Numbered from the stretch's first letter, positions 34,159 to 46,883 are shown. The stretch: 64,000 bases of DNA from Paguma larvata (GCA_030068075.1 CM057836.1:67121788-67185787), one strand, 5' to 3'. The notes: generated from the letters alone by a model not told the origin. A program made the numbers and translations.

Positions 34159-34817
34159 AAGGAAGCTCATTCATTTGGTTTACTAAGGTAGGGTTTTTCT
34201 GTAGATTTGATGCATATGCTTCTCTGAAACCAAACATTATAAAAGAGCAAGATGGTTGTTGGAAATAAAACTTTTCCTATCTCTTCCAAAATTTAGTTAA
34301 CCTCCATTCCCACTTTATCAAAGCAATTATCTGATACATATAAAAGTTAAATTGGTATGAGTATAAATGTGTATTTGCAGGTCTGCCTGAAATTTCTATC
34401 TGATTTGAACATTGGAAATACTTCTTTAAAAGGTAGGCTTGTTTGTGGTCTTCTTAGGAGAAGATTTAATGCCATACACTTTATTTCAGGCAGGAAGAAT
34501 TCTCTGAAAAGAACACTGAAGAACTAAAGGCATGATGAAGTATTCAGTACTAAAAGTTCCCAGACAATTTGAAAATGTCAGGACACACATTATTCTGTTT
34601 ATATTAAACAACCTGTCAGCCCAGCACATTTGTGAAAAATAACAGTGGTTATTTGTTTGGTATTTTCAATGTCTCTGCATTTAACTTAAAATGCACCCCC
34701 CTCTACCCAGAGCCCACATTAAAAGAAAAAAAAAATTGTTAACACCGTGTGGTACTTTCCAGTCACATAGCAACATTATTAATGCTTAAATTAAGAGCAT
34801 TAAGATAATGCCCTTAC
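34159..34817. other. No assignable feature
   Basis: No repeat or gene recognised. An A-run of nine lies at 34728-34736. Confidence 0.4.
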
Positions 34818-35180
34818 TATATGCTGAATGTTTGTGTTTCACCACAATTCATATGCTGAAACCTAGTCCCCAATGTGATGGTATTTGTAGGTGGAACCTT
34901 TCAGAAGTATTTGGTCATGAAAATGGATCCCAAATGAATGGGATTAGTGCCCTTATATAACAGACCCCAAAGAGCTCTCTTACCCCTATTTGCCATGTGA
35001 AGACACAGTAGGAAGATGGCGATGTGAGAACCAGGAAGCAGGCTTTCGCCAGACACCAAATCTGTCAGTACCTTGCTCTTGGACTTCACAGTCTCCCGAT
35101 CTATGAGGAATAAATTTCTTGTTTTTATAAGACACCCAGTCTTGATAGTCTTTTCTATAAGCAGACTGATTAAGCTGAAA
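34818..35180 (+). mobile_element. MaLR-type solo LTR relic (MLT1/MST-like)
   Basis: The text 'tatgctgaatgtttgtgttt', 'attcatatgctgaaacctag', 'atgtgatggtatttgtaggt', 'gccatgtgaagacacagtag' and 'gaataaatttcttgttttta' follows the order of MaLR LTRs, with the AATAAA signal at the expected place and an ending of 'gacacccagtct'. No internal retroviral sequence is attached. Confidence 0.8.
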
Positions 35181-35230
35181 TAATTCTGTAGCTCACAGAG
35201 CAAAGGTGTGCAGAATACAGACAGCAAAAT

Positions 35231-35239
35231 AAAAAAAAA

Positions 35240-35271
<32 letters not shown>

Positions 35272-35276
35272 AACAG
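35231..35276. repeat. Poly(A) tract followed by (GAAAA)n
   Basis: 26 uninterrupted A, then GAAAA units. No SINE or processed-pseudogene body was recognised directly upstream except the MaLR LTR end, so the source of this tail is unclear. It underlies the start of the 129-codon minus frame (34901-35290), which is not a gene. Confidence 0.8.
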
Positions 35277-35346
35277 TCTTCATGTGACATGTAGAGTCAA
35301 GGCTATTGACAGTGTGAATGTCCACATGCTATTTATATTAAAAATA

Positions 35347-35512
35347 CTTGGGTGTCTGGGTGACTTGTGAGTTAAATGTTCAACTCTTGATTTCAGTTCA
35401 GATCCTGATCCCGAAATCATGGGATTGGGCCCTTGATTGTGCTCCACACTGATAGCACGGAGGCTGATTGGGATTCTTTCTCTCCCTCTCTCTCTTTCCC
35501 TCCCCCACCTGT

Positions 35513-35548
<36 letters not shown>

Positions 35549-35574
35549 TCAAAACGGAACACTTAAAAAAACGT
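35347..35574 (+). mobile_element. CAN SINE, older subfamily, with (TC)n
   Basis: Diverged head 'ttgggtgtctgggtgacttg' and middle 'gattgggattctttctctcc', ending with a (TC)n run (about 35512-35543) and A-rich tail. It differs from the young feline type in the middle (gattgtgctccacactgata), so it belongs to an older subfamily. Confidence 0.88.
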
Positions 35575-35584
35575 AACTTATCTA

Positions 35585-35706
35585 GGGGTGCCTGGGTAGC
35601 TCAGTCAGTTGAGCATCCAACTGTTAGTTTTGGCTTAGGTCATGACCCCTTGGTTGTGGGATTGAGCTCTTTGTTGGGCTCCATGCTGAGCATGTAGCCT
35701 GTTTAA

Positions 35707-35757
<51 letters not shown>

Positions 35758-35808
35758 CCCATCTCCCTCACTCATGCTCTCTCTTTTTCTCTAAAATAAA
35801 AAAAATCT
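35585..35808 (+). mobile_element. CAN SINE, older subfamily, with (TC)n
   Basis: Head 'ggggtgcctgggtagctcag', middle 'ggctccatgctgagcatgta' and a long (TC)n run at about 35712-35752, then 'ctctaaaataaaaaaaatc'. It follows the previous SINE by about ten bases in the same orientation. Confidence 0.92.
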
Positions 35809-36304
35809 AATTCACCTAATGACTTTTTATAATATAACTGTCTTCTTTTAGCTGAACACTTGGATGTAAATTTTCAAATCAATTAGTTAATATGACTTGA
35901 GAGTTGTACTCTAGCCAGGACATTATACTGAGTAGGTAGACATCATGGGGGAAACAGAGGACCCTACACATGATGCCTGCCTTGTCAACCTGAAATCTCT
36001 GGAAAATTGCAGAGACCAAATAGAAGCTAAAATTAAGTCAAAATAAAGGTGGGAGAAGTTAAATCTGCAATGTTCCTGAGAATTGAAGTTATAAAGAATG
36101 AGGATATAAGATCAGCAACTGGATTTTAAGGATATCTGCATCATAAACCAAAGAATATCTTCCACTTATCTCAATAGATAGTGGCTATTCTAAAATATCT
36201 TCAATGTAAAAATTAACTCTAGGAAACGAGTAAAATACAGTCAACAGTTTTTTAAGAACATAAGTTTATTCATAAGAAAGTAAGCAAAGCACATAGGGAC
36301 TGTC
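35809..36304. other. No assignable feature
   Basis: No gene or named repeat. Confidence 0.4.
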
Positions 36305-36775
36305 AATCTGTTTGACCTGCTGTAACAAAAATATCTTTAAAAAAATGTTTTAAATGTTTATATATTTATTTTTGAGAGAGTCAGAGAGAGAGAGAGCTGG
36401 GGAGGACAGAGAGAGAGGGAGACAGAGAATCCCAGGCAGGCTCTGTGCGGTTAGCACAGAGCCCGTTGTAGGGCTCGAATGCACAAGTTGTGAGATCATG
36501 ACCTGAGCCAAAACCAACAGTAGGACCCTTAACTGACTGGGCCACCCAGGCACCCCTAGATAACAAAAGTACCTTAAACTTGGTGGCTTATAAACAACAA
36601 ACATTTATTTTTCATAGAGATGGAGTCTGGAAAGTTCAAGACCATGAAGCATGTCTGATGAGACCAGCTTCTTGTTGATGGCCATTTCCTGACTGTAATC
36701 TTACATGGAATAAGGGGCAAGGAGTCTCTCTGGGGACTCTTTTATAAGGTCACTAACCCCCGTTCATGAGGGTTT
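36305..36775 (-). mobile_element. MLT1-like LTR relic, split by a SINE
   Basis: Starts 'gtttgacctgctgtaacaaa', resumes after the SINE with 'gtaccttaaacttggtggct', 'ttataaacaacaaacattta', 'gatggagtctggaaagttca' and 'ttttataaggtcactaaccc'. This order is the reverse complement of MLT1 LTRs. Confidence 0.7.
36338..36556 (-). mobile_element. CAN SINE inside an MLT1-like LTR
   Basis: Reverse-oriented, with 'atttatttttgagagagtca' at one end and 'gccacccaggcacccc' at the other. The flanking host sequence taacaaaa(a/g)ta is present on both sides, the target duplication. Two overlapping open frames here are SINE shadows. Confidence 0.93.
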
Positions 36776-37135
36776 TGGTAAATTCATATTATAGAGTATA
36801 CGAAATAATTTATACAAAAATATATATAGTAGGGTGCAACACATTTTGCAATATATACAATATATAAAATTGTATTTGGTATATATGCATAATAGCATAT
36901 ATGAAATGTATACTTATCTATAAATTATAGTACGTGCACATATATAGAAAGAATTTGACATATTAGTGAGACGGAATGATATAAAGGTAACCATGATGAT
37001 CTGCATTAGACTAACAAACAATTCACTGACCAAAACTAACATACTTCGAGGATACATGAATAAAGCTGTATATATATATATGTATATATATATATATGTG
37101 GTAAATTACTGGATGATATAGTATGGGTACTTATA
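36776..37135. repeat. AT-rich low-complexity block with (TA)n
   Basis: Dense TATA/ATAT text, with a (TA)n core at about 37070-37098 broken by a single G. No gene. It may be a decayed insertion. Confidence 0.7.
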
Positions 37136-38470
37136 TTTATTCAGAATAATCTGACAGTTTTCAAAAGTGATTATACCTATTCACATTCTCGACATCAAAA
37201 TATAAGAATTTTAATCATGCGACATCCTGCTAACACTAAATATTCATAGTTTTATACTAGGTCGCCAAATCAACCGTCTGGAGTAGGGTCGTGATCATAC
37301 ATTTTCTGCTAGTCTGAATATCACTGTGGCCATCTAATGGTCCCAAAACTTGCCACCTTCTCTCCCTCTATTTTGAAACTTTAGAAACGGACACTAACAC
37401 TCTTTACTTCAAATTTGTCCATGAAGAGTCTGAATGGATTAACGTAATGTCTGCCTATTCACTCTTCGTCCACACCATTATCCCTCTGACAGTTTAATTC
37501 ATGAACACAAAACACAATACACCTAAGGCCTCAAATATTCCTGATATCTAACTTATCCTCCATAAAGTCTTCTTCACTCAATAATCATTTTGTAGTTTTC
37601 TGTGATCTTTCACAATAGAGACCTAATTCCTCCTCAGTAAAATTTCTCACTCTGTTGCAAGCTGTCAATGAAGAGAATGTCTGTCTCTCATCTCTTACTT
37701 TGGATTTCATTCTTTCTAATGCTTTATATGTATTCAGGGACTAGGTTTGGCATATTTGGAGACTAATTTAATAAGTCAATCCACAAGCTTTATTAACTAT
37801 TTTGGAGTTCATGGAAATTAGCTAGCATTTAATGAGTAAATTCAAATTCTGCCGCACTGAAACATCTAGCAATTGCTTCCTGAGGCTTTCTCATTGTTGG
37901 AACTTACCCTTTAGGTTTTACCTTGTGTTTCTTTTTAAGGAGATGTTTGGATCAATAATGAAATCATATCCTATCTCAAACCTTGCCTCAGGCCTTGAAA
38001 AACATACATGATCTTTAAAAAAATAAGAAGGCTTCAATCTTTCATACTTTGACTTTTGCTTTGATTATGATTGAAATTCTCTGGGTTTTAAAAAGTGATT
38101 CGTTTTCTTAAATGCTTAAGGAAAAATACTAAAGACAAAACAATTATTTAAGTCCTACACAGATTTGTCCACAATAAATTCATATATCAGTTCAATTGAG
38201 AATTAATAAAATGGCTTTTGTGTGTAAAAAACAAAACCACCCTCTGATTTTATCTGAAGACTTACAAAGAAATCAGCTGCTATTTTTTTAATACTTCTAT
38301 GTGCCAAGCAATTCCATTGATTATCTTTTTAATCCTCTAATTAGTTGTATTGGAAAAGTAGAATTGTTCATATTTCCTAATGGGAAGCTAAATGGACAAT
38401 ATTGAAATGAATAGATCTCATACACAGTAGGTAGCAGAGTTTATAAGTTATTTTTTTAAATTATGTGTTT
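37136..38470. other. No gene; possible faint LINE and MIR traces
   Basis: A possible minus-strand L1 trace lies at 37140-37320 ('tgacagttttcaaaagtgat') and a MIR-like trace at 38290-38400 ('ctatgtgccaagcaattcca'). Both are too decayed to delimit. Confidence 0.35.
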
Positions 38471-38645
38471 ATTTATTTTTAAATGCTTATTTATTTTGAG
38501 AGCGGGGAGAGGCAGAGAGAGGGAGAGAATCCCAAGCAGGCTCCGTGCCGTCAGCCAGAGCCCATCGCTTTGCTGGAACTCACAAACTGTGAGATCATGA
38601 CCTGAGCCAAAGTTGGACTCTTAACCAGGTGAGCCAGGCACCCCT
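38471..38645 (-). mobile_element. CAN SINE, older copy
   Basis: Reverse-oriented, with GA-rich middle, ending 'gtgagccaggcacccc'. The target duplication ttatgtgttt is exact (38461-38470 and 38646-38655). Confidence 0.92.
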
Positions 38646-38655
38646 TTATGTGTTT

Positions 38656-40236
38656 TTTTTAAATCAGGTTTTCATGTTGTAACTGTTAAGACTTTAAAGG
38701 TAGCAAAACTGCTTTCCCTCCTCCCCCAACCATCGTATCCTGTGTGTTTGACATAGTGCCTGGAATTTACTAAATGTTAAATAAAATTTTTTAAGCTAAA
38801 TAAATGAAATTAATAATGTAATATGATTTAAAATCTGGGAGTAGCATATAAAATGACTGTGAAATAGAAAGGCGGAAATAATAATTAGATCTTTAGGGTA
38901 GTATTTTGAGTGTTAAAGTGTTAAGAAGCTTAACCAAGGTCACTTTAGTGGGATGGAAAAGAAAGGCCATAAATAGATTATAAAATTGGCAGCCATATAG
39001 AATCTTCATGTGGCTTAAACATTACTGAGGAAAATAACAATGTGAGCTCCTAGTTGTTAGATACACTGACACACTGCAATTATTTTGCTGTTCTTTACTT
39101 GTTTTGGCATTGCACTAGGAAGAACTTACTTTATTCATCGCATCTTTACTCCAGACTCCCTAAAGACTCTCTTTTTTAGGTCTCTTTTTTGGGTCTCAGT
39201 CTGGAGTATTTCTGGTGGTAATGTGGATACAAATTTTTAAAATAATTTACTGTGGCTATAAAAATCAGTTGCATATAAAATTGAGATATAGCTTTAGTTT
39301 AATTCATGTTAGTATTTTCTTACCTAACATAAAGCCCAGACCTTCAAGGAGAACATTTATTTATTTCACTTTATATTTGTAATTCCTGGACATAGTGTAT
39401 TGTTTATAAAATACATATAGTTGTTTAAGTGAAGTAATATTTTTGGCTCTTAAGGAGCATTTTTCAAAGACAGCCAACAGATCTAAAACTTGAGAATCTA
39501 ATATGAGTTAAAGGAAACCATTTTCCTAATATCTGAGGGAGTCAGCATGGGAATCCATCATTATCATTATCACTAGGCAGTATGTTGAGCACCAGAAAAG
39601 CTGGGTATTACTCACTCTGAAAGCTTTGAGGGCATACTATACATCACCTCATTGCTTTTTAATAGACTTGAACACAGGAACTGGGTGTAAGGAGAGCAAG
39701 AGTTGCAATAGTTTCCCATATATTCAGAATTTTTAACCACGAATATCACATATTAAATAGACATTTTTTCAGATATCAGGAAAGAAATATAAATAGATCC
39801 ACTTTATACCATATTGTTTAGTGTGTTGTCAAGAATATTACAGTTTTTATGGCAAACTGGAAGTTAGATTGGCTATACTGTTTTATTGTAGAAATGAAGT
39901 AAAGATTGAAATATAAATTCCTCTCTGTGTCCACTAGTTACAGTAGAGAAATTATGTTCTCTAATCTGCTTAAATCTTCATGGCATTAAAAACTAATGTA
40001 TTTTGGAAATAAGTTAAATTGGAAAAAAATCTACAGTAAATAAGCTATTTAAACAACATGTCATGATTTTGTTAATTTTGTTTGTTGTTAAGATACTTAT
40101 ATTTTGAAATAGACTCAGGGAAGACAATACATAAACTACAGAGAGCTATTACCTTGGAAATAACATATTTTGCAATTTTTTTCTTATTTCTAATTAGGTA
40201 TTGGGGAGAACATTACTTCACTCTTTTTCCTTTAGC
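38656..40236. other. Intergenic DNA, no gene seen
   Basis: AT-rich. A weak MIR/L2-type tail near 38750-38810 ('catagtgcctggaatttact'). Confidence 0.4.
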
Positions 40237-40412
40237 TCAGTGATTTTCAAACTTTAATATAAATAAAAATCACAAAGGGAACTTATAAAACTCCTAATGT
40301 CCAGGCTACTCCTCATGTGAATTAAATAAAGAAAAACTCTGGAGATAAAAGAATCAGTAGTTTTTAAAGTTTCTTAAATGATACCAATATGTACCTAAGA
40401 TGAAAAACCGAT
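40237..40412 (+). mobile_element. MER5A-like hAT relic
   Basis: Begins 'cagtgattttcaaactttaa', close to the MER5A terminus CAGTGGTTCTCAAACTTTAG. 'aaaaatcacaaagggaactt' and 'gaatcagtagtttttaaagt' follow in the expected order. The right terminal repeat is lost. Confidence 0.75.
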
Positions 40413-41044
40413 GCCCCGATTTCTGAATTTCCTCTTTCTCAGTATGACACGTGTTGTATGAGAATATTAAACACTTAGTATAAAGCTAAAGGTCTAATTT
40501 ACATATTCAGGCGAAGTGTCAAAAGCTCTGAACCTTTTTTCCAGATGCTCTTGCTCTTGGATTTCTCATTTGCTTCATCCTAAGGCAGACTTCTCGCTAT
40601 GCATTTTTCACTCAAGGCATCTGAGATAAAGAAGAAACATAGTCCATCTTTTTTAATAGAAAGGGATCTATCTGCTCTTTGGATTTCAATTACAGTCTTC
40701 AGGAATTGATTGTATCGAAATAAATGAATGAAATGATTAGCAACTAATGCTGGCTTGAGGCTTGAAAATCTAATTCAAACTGTATTTAATTTTAAACATG
40801 TAATGATTGAAATAAATAGCAGATATTCGCCAGAGTTAAAATATCTATATGTCAAACACCAGATTGCTGATAACTCTTCTTTCTGTGAATATTAACTTTT
40901 GTGTTAAAACTTTGAATGAAAATGTAAGCCACCACAGGAAAAAAAACGTGGAATGAAAATCAAATATGCTACATGCTATTTTTATAACCTTTAATTATAT
41001 GAGCATATGTGCTTTAGTGGATTTAATAGTAGAAAAAAGTAATA
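40413..41044. other. No assignable feature
   Basis: No gene or repeat recognised. Confidence 0.4.
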
Positions 41045-41215
41045 TCTGCCTTTTATCAAGCATTTACTAAGTGCCCGACAGTGTGCTCGGGGGCTTCATA
41101 TTAATGAATACTTTTTTTTTTTATGACTAATTAGTTCCATTTAACAGGTGAGGAAACCAATGTTTATAGACTTTAAATAGCTTGTCTCCAAGAGATTCTC
41201 TGGCACATGTAAAAC
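41045..41215 (+). repeat. MIR-family relic
   Basis: 'caagcatttactaagtgccc', 'gacagtgtgctcgggggctt' and 'taacaggtgaggaaaccaat' match the MIR-group order. Confidence 0.75.
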
Positions 41216-43120
41216 ACAAACTTGATCGTGTATAATTCTAAAAGTACTTCCTTACAATCACTTTGCTCTCCTAATTAAGGACATAGTAATTAAGATTGTA
41301 AACCTACCATAATAAAGTTTATAAATGCAAATTGAGGTTAATGAAAAAAAGGGAAATTAAGAGATTTTTAACATTCTTTATAATTTTATATCCTTTCATT
41401 TGTGCAATAATTAATTTATCTAACAGGCACAGTGTCAGATCCTAGGAAAACAAAGATTAAATACAAGGTCCTTCCCTCAAGGAGCTCACAGTGAAAGGTT
41501 AAAAGAGCAATTGTTCATTTATGGGTTGTTTTTTGTAGAATGAGGAGGAATATGATTCAGATGGCATAGCTGACAGAACTTAAACAAGTAAGCAATCACC
41601 TAGTTCACTGGGGCCTGGTAGAAATGGAGTATATGGATACAAATTGGGCCTCCATAAAAACTTCCCAAATATTGTTAAGTTTTTTGGTTGCTAATTATTA
41701 TTTTCAAATGATACAACAGACATGAAACTCAGAAACACACGTCCATATATATGGTGAAACATATTTTGAACATGAAATTGGCCATTTGTCTTAATATATA
41801 CTAACACATTATAGAGTTTCTTATCTGTTTTAGTTATTTTTCACTGATGTAAAATTTAAATGTGTTGCAAGGTGACCATTTTTAGAGTACATTTCTATGA
41901 GTGTTGACAGATGTGTAAAATCATGTACCGCCACAATGTTTTTCCAAATTTTTATTTTAATTCAAGGATCTTCTTCCTTATTATGAATGTTAAAACATAA
42001 GACAATAAAAAGTAATTTTAACAGGTAACCAAAGTCACAGCCAAAAAATATGCATAATTTCAACATTTATGTTGAAATATGGCATTTAATTAAATTAGTC
42101 TTCTTTGATGGAAATTGATCACATTGGAAGCTGTTAAGACATTAAAATTATTGTATGTATATTTCAACCAGTCCTCATAAGCAGATATGGGTTCCCTTAA
42201 ATTACGAAATTCTAATAATGTAAATAGTAATGTGAGCCAAGAATACAGGGTGTACCCATGGCCTCATAAATTAACAACAAGTGCTAAGAAGTAGAATTTG
42301 CAAGAAAAGATTTCTATGTACCTGGAAATATTATACTTTTCTTTAATTGGAGAAGGTCATGGCCTACATTTTAACATATGACATTGAATTAAAGATTATT
42401 TCTGCTCCTTGAGGGATATATGTAACTAAAAGCATGAGGGATTATTGACCACTGCATAGTGGCATGTGTCCATTTCTGGTCAATCAAACCTTTACTAACA
42501 TCCTTTTTCCACTCGTTGGAATATGATTTGCTCTTTAGAAAATAATCAGGTCACTTGTTAAATGAAAACCTCTTTTCTTATATGTGTCATCTTTGACTTT
42601 ATACAGTTTTGTCCAAAATCTAAGTATTAGGCATAGACATACTAATGCTTAAAACAAGGCAATTTCTATCACAGCCAAAGCTACATGCAAGTTCTTTGAA
42701 ATTGCACTAATATTAACGTGGCTTGTAGTGTTTAAGATATGCCATCTCTGACAGGGACATTATGGGTCAAATAAAAAGCTGTAACCATGAGGAAAATAAG
42801 GCCATAGGGCACAAAATTCAAATGCAAAATCCTAAACCACAAGAAATTTTACTAACATACCCTCTTACTATAGCTATAGTACTCTTTTATGTTTTATTTA
42901 CTTGTTACCTTCTAAGTAAGACATACTTTAACCATCCTATGTTAAGGTTAACAACAACAACAAACCCAAAAGTCCTTTTTTCACTGTATTATTATTTTCC
43001 TTAATATTAAATATGATTCTAACACATTATGCATTGCTTCTTTCTGACATTTTGTTTGTCTCCTTTCTGTAGAATATATAACCACAATCATGGCAGGATT
43101 TTGTTTAATTCATTAAATTC
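41216..43120. other. Intergenic DNA, no gene seen
   Basis: AT-rich sequence, with one faint ancient-repeat trace at about 41430-41500 ('tccctcaaggagctcacagt'). The 80-codon frame at 42762-43004 has no support. Confidence 0.4.
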
Positions 43121-43200
43121 TTTACTCCAGTTCCTAGACCTTTGCCTGGGACATAGTAGCATTCAACAGATTATTGCTGAATGAATGAATGGCCTGAAGG
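43121..43200 (+). repeat. MIR/L2-type tail
   Basis: 'tgcctgggacatagtagcat' followed by 'gctgaatgaatgaatggcc' is the 'tgcctggcacatagtaggtgctcaa...tgaatgaatga' ending of old mammalian SINE/LINE copies. Confidence 0.65.
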
Positions 43201-44260
43201 ACCAAAGTGATATTGCATGCTAATGATTTCCAGGAAAAGGGCCATCTTCAGAGAGAGGTGTAGTTCTCTATATGTGTTTGCCTAGACTCTGAGGGTAAGG
43301 AAGAGTGAGGCATAAGATTAGGGATGGAGGGTGGCAGAGGATAAACACTATTTCAAGATTCACTGTTTCCAAGTTAAAGGGACTTGACAGCTGGAAAGTT
43401 TACATAAGGGCAAAAAGGAGGAAAAAAAGTTTCTACTAACAGAAATAAATGCTTACATTTCTTTTTCCCACTTATTTTTTAAACAGCCAGTTTCATTCTT
43501 TCTGTATACAAATATATATGTAGTATGTATAAAGTCAAGTAATATGTGATCTAGTCCCATTGTCTTACCTTCCCCTCCCATCCAATTGGTAACAAATCCC
43601 TCTGGATTTTCTGTTAAATGTAGTAGGATCACACCCCTAGCCCCCCATGTTCTTGGCTCTCAATTACTTCTTCCTTTCAAACTTTAGTCTCTTTAATTTT
43701 TATGCAAATCATGTGCAAAGAAATTCTTAAACTTACATATAGCTTTATGACTCTTGTGTTAATTTTTTCAATGTTATCATGCTGCTCTGAGGATAAAGCC
43801 CACATCTTAACATTTGTACAGGAACCTGCCTCTTCTTGCAGTCAACAATTCAGCAATATAGACTTACTTCCAGGGCTGTACACTATATTCTAAGAATATT
43901 TATTTAAACCTTAGCCCAAGATTTTTGTTCCTTTAACTCTTGGCTTAATCATATTTCTCATAAGAGAAATAATAAGAATAAGAATAAGCTTTACTTTACC
44001 ACACCTTATTCAATGATATGTCTCAGATTCTCCCAGTGCTGACTGCTAGATGAGACTAATTTAAATACTTTGGGTGCTCCTTCTGATATTTCCATACTCC
44101 AAAGAACCATTTAGCATATCAGAGCAGAAACTAAATAACTGAGTAAAGAAAGAGGTTACAAGGCGAGTTTGGCTCAGTATATATTTCTAGAAGCTGCTTT
44201 TCCTCAAAAGACATCTAAGGCAGTGTTTTAGGGAAAACCATGATAAATAAGAATGTGATT
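43201..44260. other. Intergenic DNA, no gene seen
   Basis: No confident feature. The region near 43740-43890 may be an old repeat trace ('ctgctctgaggataaagccc'). Confidence 0.4.
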
Positions 44261-44468
44261 GGGGCTCCTAGGTGGTTCAGTCGGTTAAGTGGCCGACTTC
44301 AGCTCAGGTCAGGATCTCACGGTCTGTGAGTTCGAGCCCCGCGTCGGGCTCTGTGCTGATGGCCCGGAGCCTGGAGCCTGCTTCGGATTCTGCGTCTGCC
44401 TCTCTCTCTCTCTGCCCTTCCCCAGCTCACGCTCTGTCTCTCAAAAATAAATAAACGTTAAAAAAAAA
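44261..44468 (+). mobile_element. CAN SINE, young copy with 12-bp target duplication
   Basis: Head 'ggggctcctaggtggttcag', otherwise close to the feline consensus, with tail AAATAAATAAACGTT and a long A run. The duplication aagaatgtgatt is exact (44249-44260 and 44469-44480). Confidence 0.96.
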
Positions 44469-44480
44469 AAGAATGTGATT

Positions 44481-45030
44481 ATTGTTCTTCATATCTCTAC
44501 GTTTAAGAAATTTAACGGTTCTCCATACATATAAGCCCTAACAACATACTTAGTGGTTTAAATTCTAACAAAGAATACACACACAGACACACACACACAG
44601 AAAGAGAGAAGCAAAATGTTGTGTATCTATTCTTAATTCTTAAGTGTTCTGAAAATGTTTCCTTCACAAAAGGAAATGTAACATTTTCAAAAGCTTCTGA
44701 TTTCTTTCGATAGGTCTCTTCATTTTATTGTTTAAGAACTATTTAGAGCTTCTTTATTTCAAAGTTTAAAATTTCAATGACTTTGAAATTGTATTTATTG
44801 ATGTATTAGTAAATTCGTAGGAGGAGATAAAACCTCTTGTTTCGACCTATTCTGAGAGGGAAACACTAGAAAGTGACATCATAAATCTCTATGATATGAC
44901 TCAACAGTTCAAGGCTCAGGAGAAAAGGATGTATCTTTAAATAGTGTTGCCAAAGACATTGAGTTATAAGGGAAAAGTTTTCCCTTTTTAAAACCACAGC
45001 CTGGAGAACAATGTTTTCATAAAAACACTG
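44481..45030. other. No gene; short (CA)n
   Basis: A broken CA repeat at about 44577-44600. The rest is unassigned. Confidence 0.4.
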
Positions 45031-45056
45031 CGTGGGAGACAGTTTGTCTCCTCACG
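45031..45056. other. Hairpin with 11-bp stem and one bulge
   Basis: CGTG and GGAGACA (45031-45041), loop GTT (45042-45044), then TGTCTCC (45045-45051), a bulged T and CACG (45053-45056). The stem is GC-rich for this window and is not part of a repeat I recognise. Confidence 0.75.
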
Positions 45057-45514
45057 TAAAAACATAAAGAAAATTGTTCTTGGGGCTCTCCTTGTCTTCC
45101 CTCTGGTGTTCCCTTCCCCCAGTCATGTTTCTTCCCCTCCTAATTAGACCATTTGGGTCCGTATTCTCAAGGAGGGTTTTCAACAAGCCTGTGTGTCTCC
45201 AAAGACTGAGAGGAGAGGAAGTAAATCAACAAAGCTGAAAGGGAAATACAGACACAAAGCTGGTCTTCTGTCTCTCTTATTTTTCTACCCTAGTTAACCC
45301 ATATTTGAGTCCAAATTCTAATTTCTCTTAGATGCTCTCTGGTTGCTCAATTATAAGCATATTAAATAATCTTTTGCAGTTATATGAAATAAAGTATATT
45401 TCTAAAATCTTTATCTCCAGAAATTCTGGATGGACAACTTTGCTGACCCCCTGTTTGTTTTTGTTTTTGTTGTTTTTTTTTTAAACCTTGAAAATTTTTT
45501 AAATTTTAGTTTTT
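45057..45514. other. No assignable feature
   Basis: Unassigned; CT-rich near 45090-45140. Confidence 0.4.
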
Positions 45515-46015
45515 TAAAATAGGGCTTTATTTTTAGAGCAGTTTTAGGTTCACAGCAAAATTGAGAGTAAAAGACAGAGATATCCCACACACATGCATGG
45601 CTTCCTCCGTTGTCTTCACCCCCCACCAGAGTGTACATTTGTTACAATGATGAACCTGTACATCTGATGTACCATATTATCTAAAGTGCATAGTTTACCT
45701 TAGTGTGCACCATTGGTGTTGTACATTCTTTGAGCTTGGACAAATATATAATCACGTATCCATCATTACAGTATCATGCAGTGTATTTTCACTGTCCTAA
45801 AAATTCTCTGTCCTTTGCCTATTTATCCCTCCTCTACTCCCCAACTTTTGACAACCACTAATCTTTTCATTGTCTCCATAGTTTTGCTTTTTCCAGAATG
45901 TTAAATAGTTGAAATCGTTCAGAATGCAGCACTTTCAGATTGGCTTATTTCATAGTAATATAAGTTTCTTCTGTGTCTTTTCACGATCTGATAGCTCATT
46001 TCTTTTTAGCGTTTC
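45515..46015 (-). mobile_element. Old L1M 3' UTR fragment, minus strand
   Basis: 'gagcagttttaggttcacag', 'caaaattgagagtaaaagac', 'catccatcattacagtatca' and 'ctaaaaattctctgtccttt' are the hallmark of old L1M 3' regions read on the minus strand. Confidence 0.82.
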
Positions 46016-46881
46016 TCACCATTGTTTGGGAAGAAAATATTTGTTTTTAATAGAAACTCATTCCTACATATATATCTTGCAAAACTAGTCACTAGTTAAA
46101 ATGCATGACCCTCTACGAAACGTCATGAAAAATTCATATTCTGAGAAAAAAATTGTTAAAGTTTGAGACAAACCTACCCTGTTGATAGAGACCTGCAATA
46201 TTATTAAAGGAATCATCAATGTCTCAAAATTCCCTGTCTGTTCATTTTCTAAAACATGAAGAAGGGAGAAGTATTTTAACTTTATGTGCTTTTCCACCCT
46301 CAAGGTAAACACATATTTACATATTACCCAGGAAATACTGGGTGTGCATATCTATAAAGTTGGAAGCAACTCATAAACTGCTCTAAGGTGTGAACCAAAT
46401 ATAAAAAGGAAAAAAAAAATCTTAGAAGCACCGTATCTCACTGACATCAATGATGTTATTTTTTTGTCTTTTCAATAAACTGGACTGTTACTTGCAAAAA
46501 AGTATCTTTCAATTTATTGAAATTTTTTTGCCACTGGTGACTAGATACTTTTAATAGGGCATTAGGAGGACACACTTTTAAATAGAGAATTTGGGGCTCA
46601 TTTTTATTCCTCTTAATTTCTCTCCAGTTTTGGTTGAGAGTAGATTTCTTTTGTACTATTTTTTAATATTACCCTTTATAAAAATAGACAGATATTTTAA
46701 CATTAAAAGGAAATATTCATTTTATCCTTTACCTTCATTCCCAGTTTTTTAACTCTACCTACACTCAATATTTTTGAAAGCTTATATATATACATATATG
46801 CACACAATATTAAGATAGCACTAAGATTTAGCTCTAAATTAAACAATTCTTAAACTCGCATGTTCATGTGTGTATGTGTGT

Positions 46882-46883
<2 letters not shown>
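46016..46883. other. AT-rich DNA, no gene seen
   Basis: No frame with coding support. Confidence 0.4.

Noticed and set aside
33882..34191. Phe/Leu/Ser-rich open frames of 92 and 61 codons
   Set aside because: These are the translated polypyrimidine (TTTC)n repeat, with no gene structure.
35231..35276. Poly(A) tract as the tail of a processed pseudogene
   Set aside because: The sequence upstream is a MaLR LTR and not a cDNA-like body, and no target duplication was found.
34901..35290. 129-codon minus-strand frame with a poly-Phe start
   Set aside because: It is antisense to a MaLR LTR, and the poly-Phe comes from the poly(A) tract.
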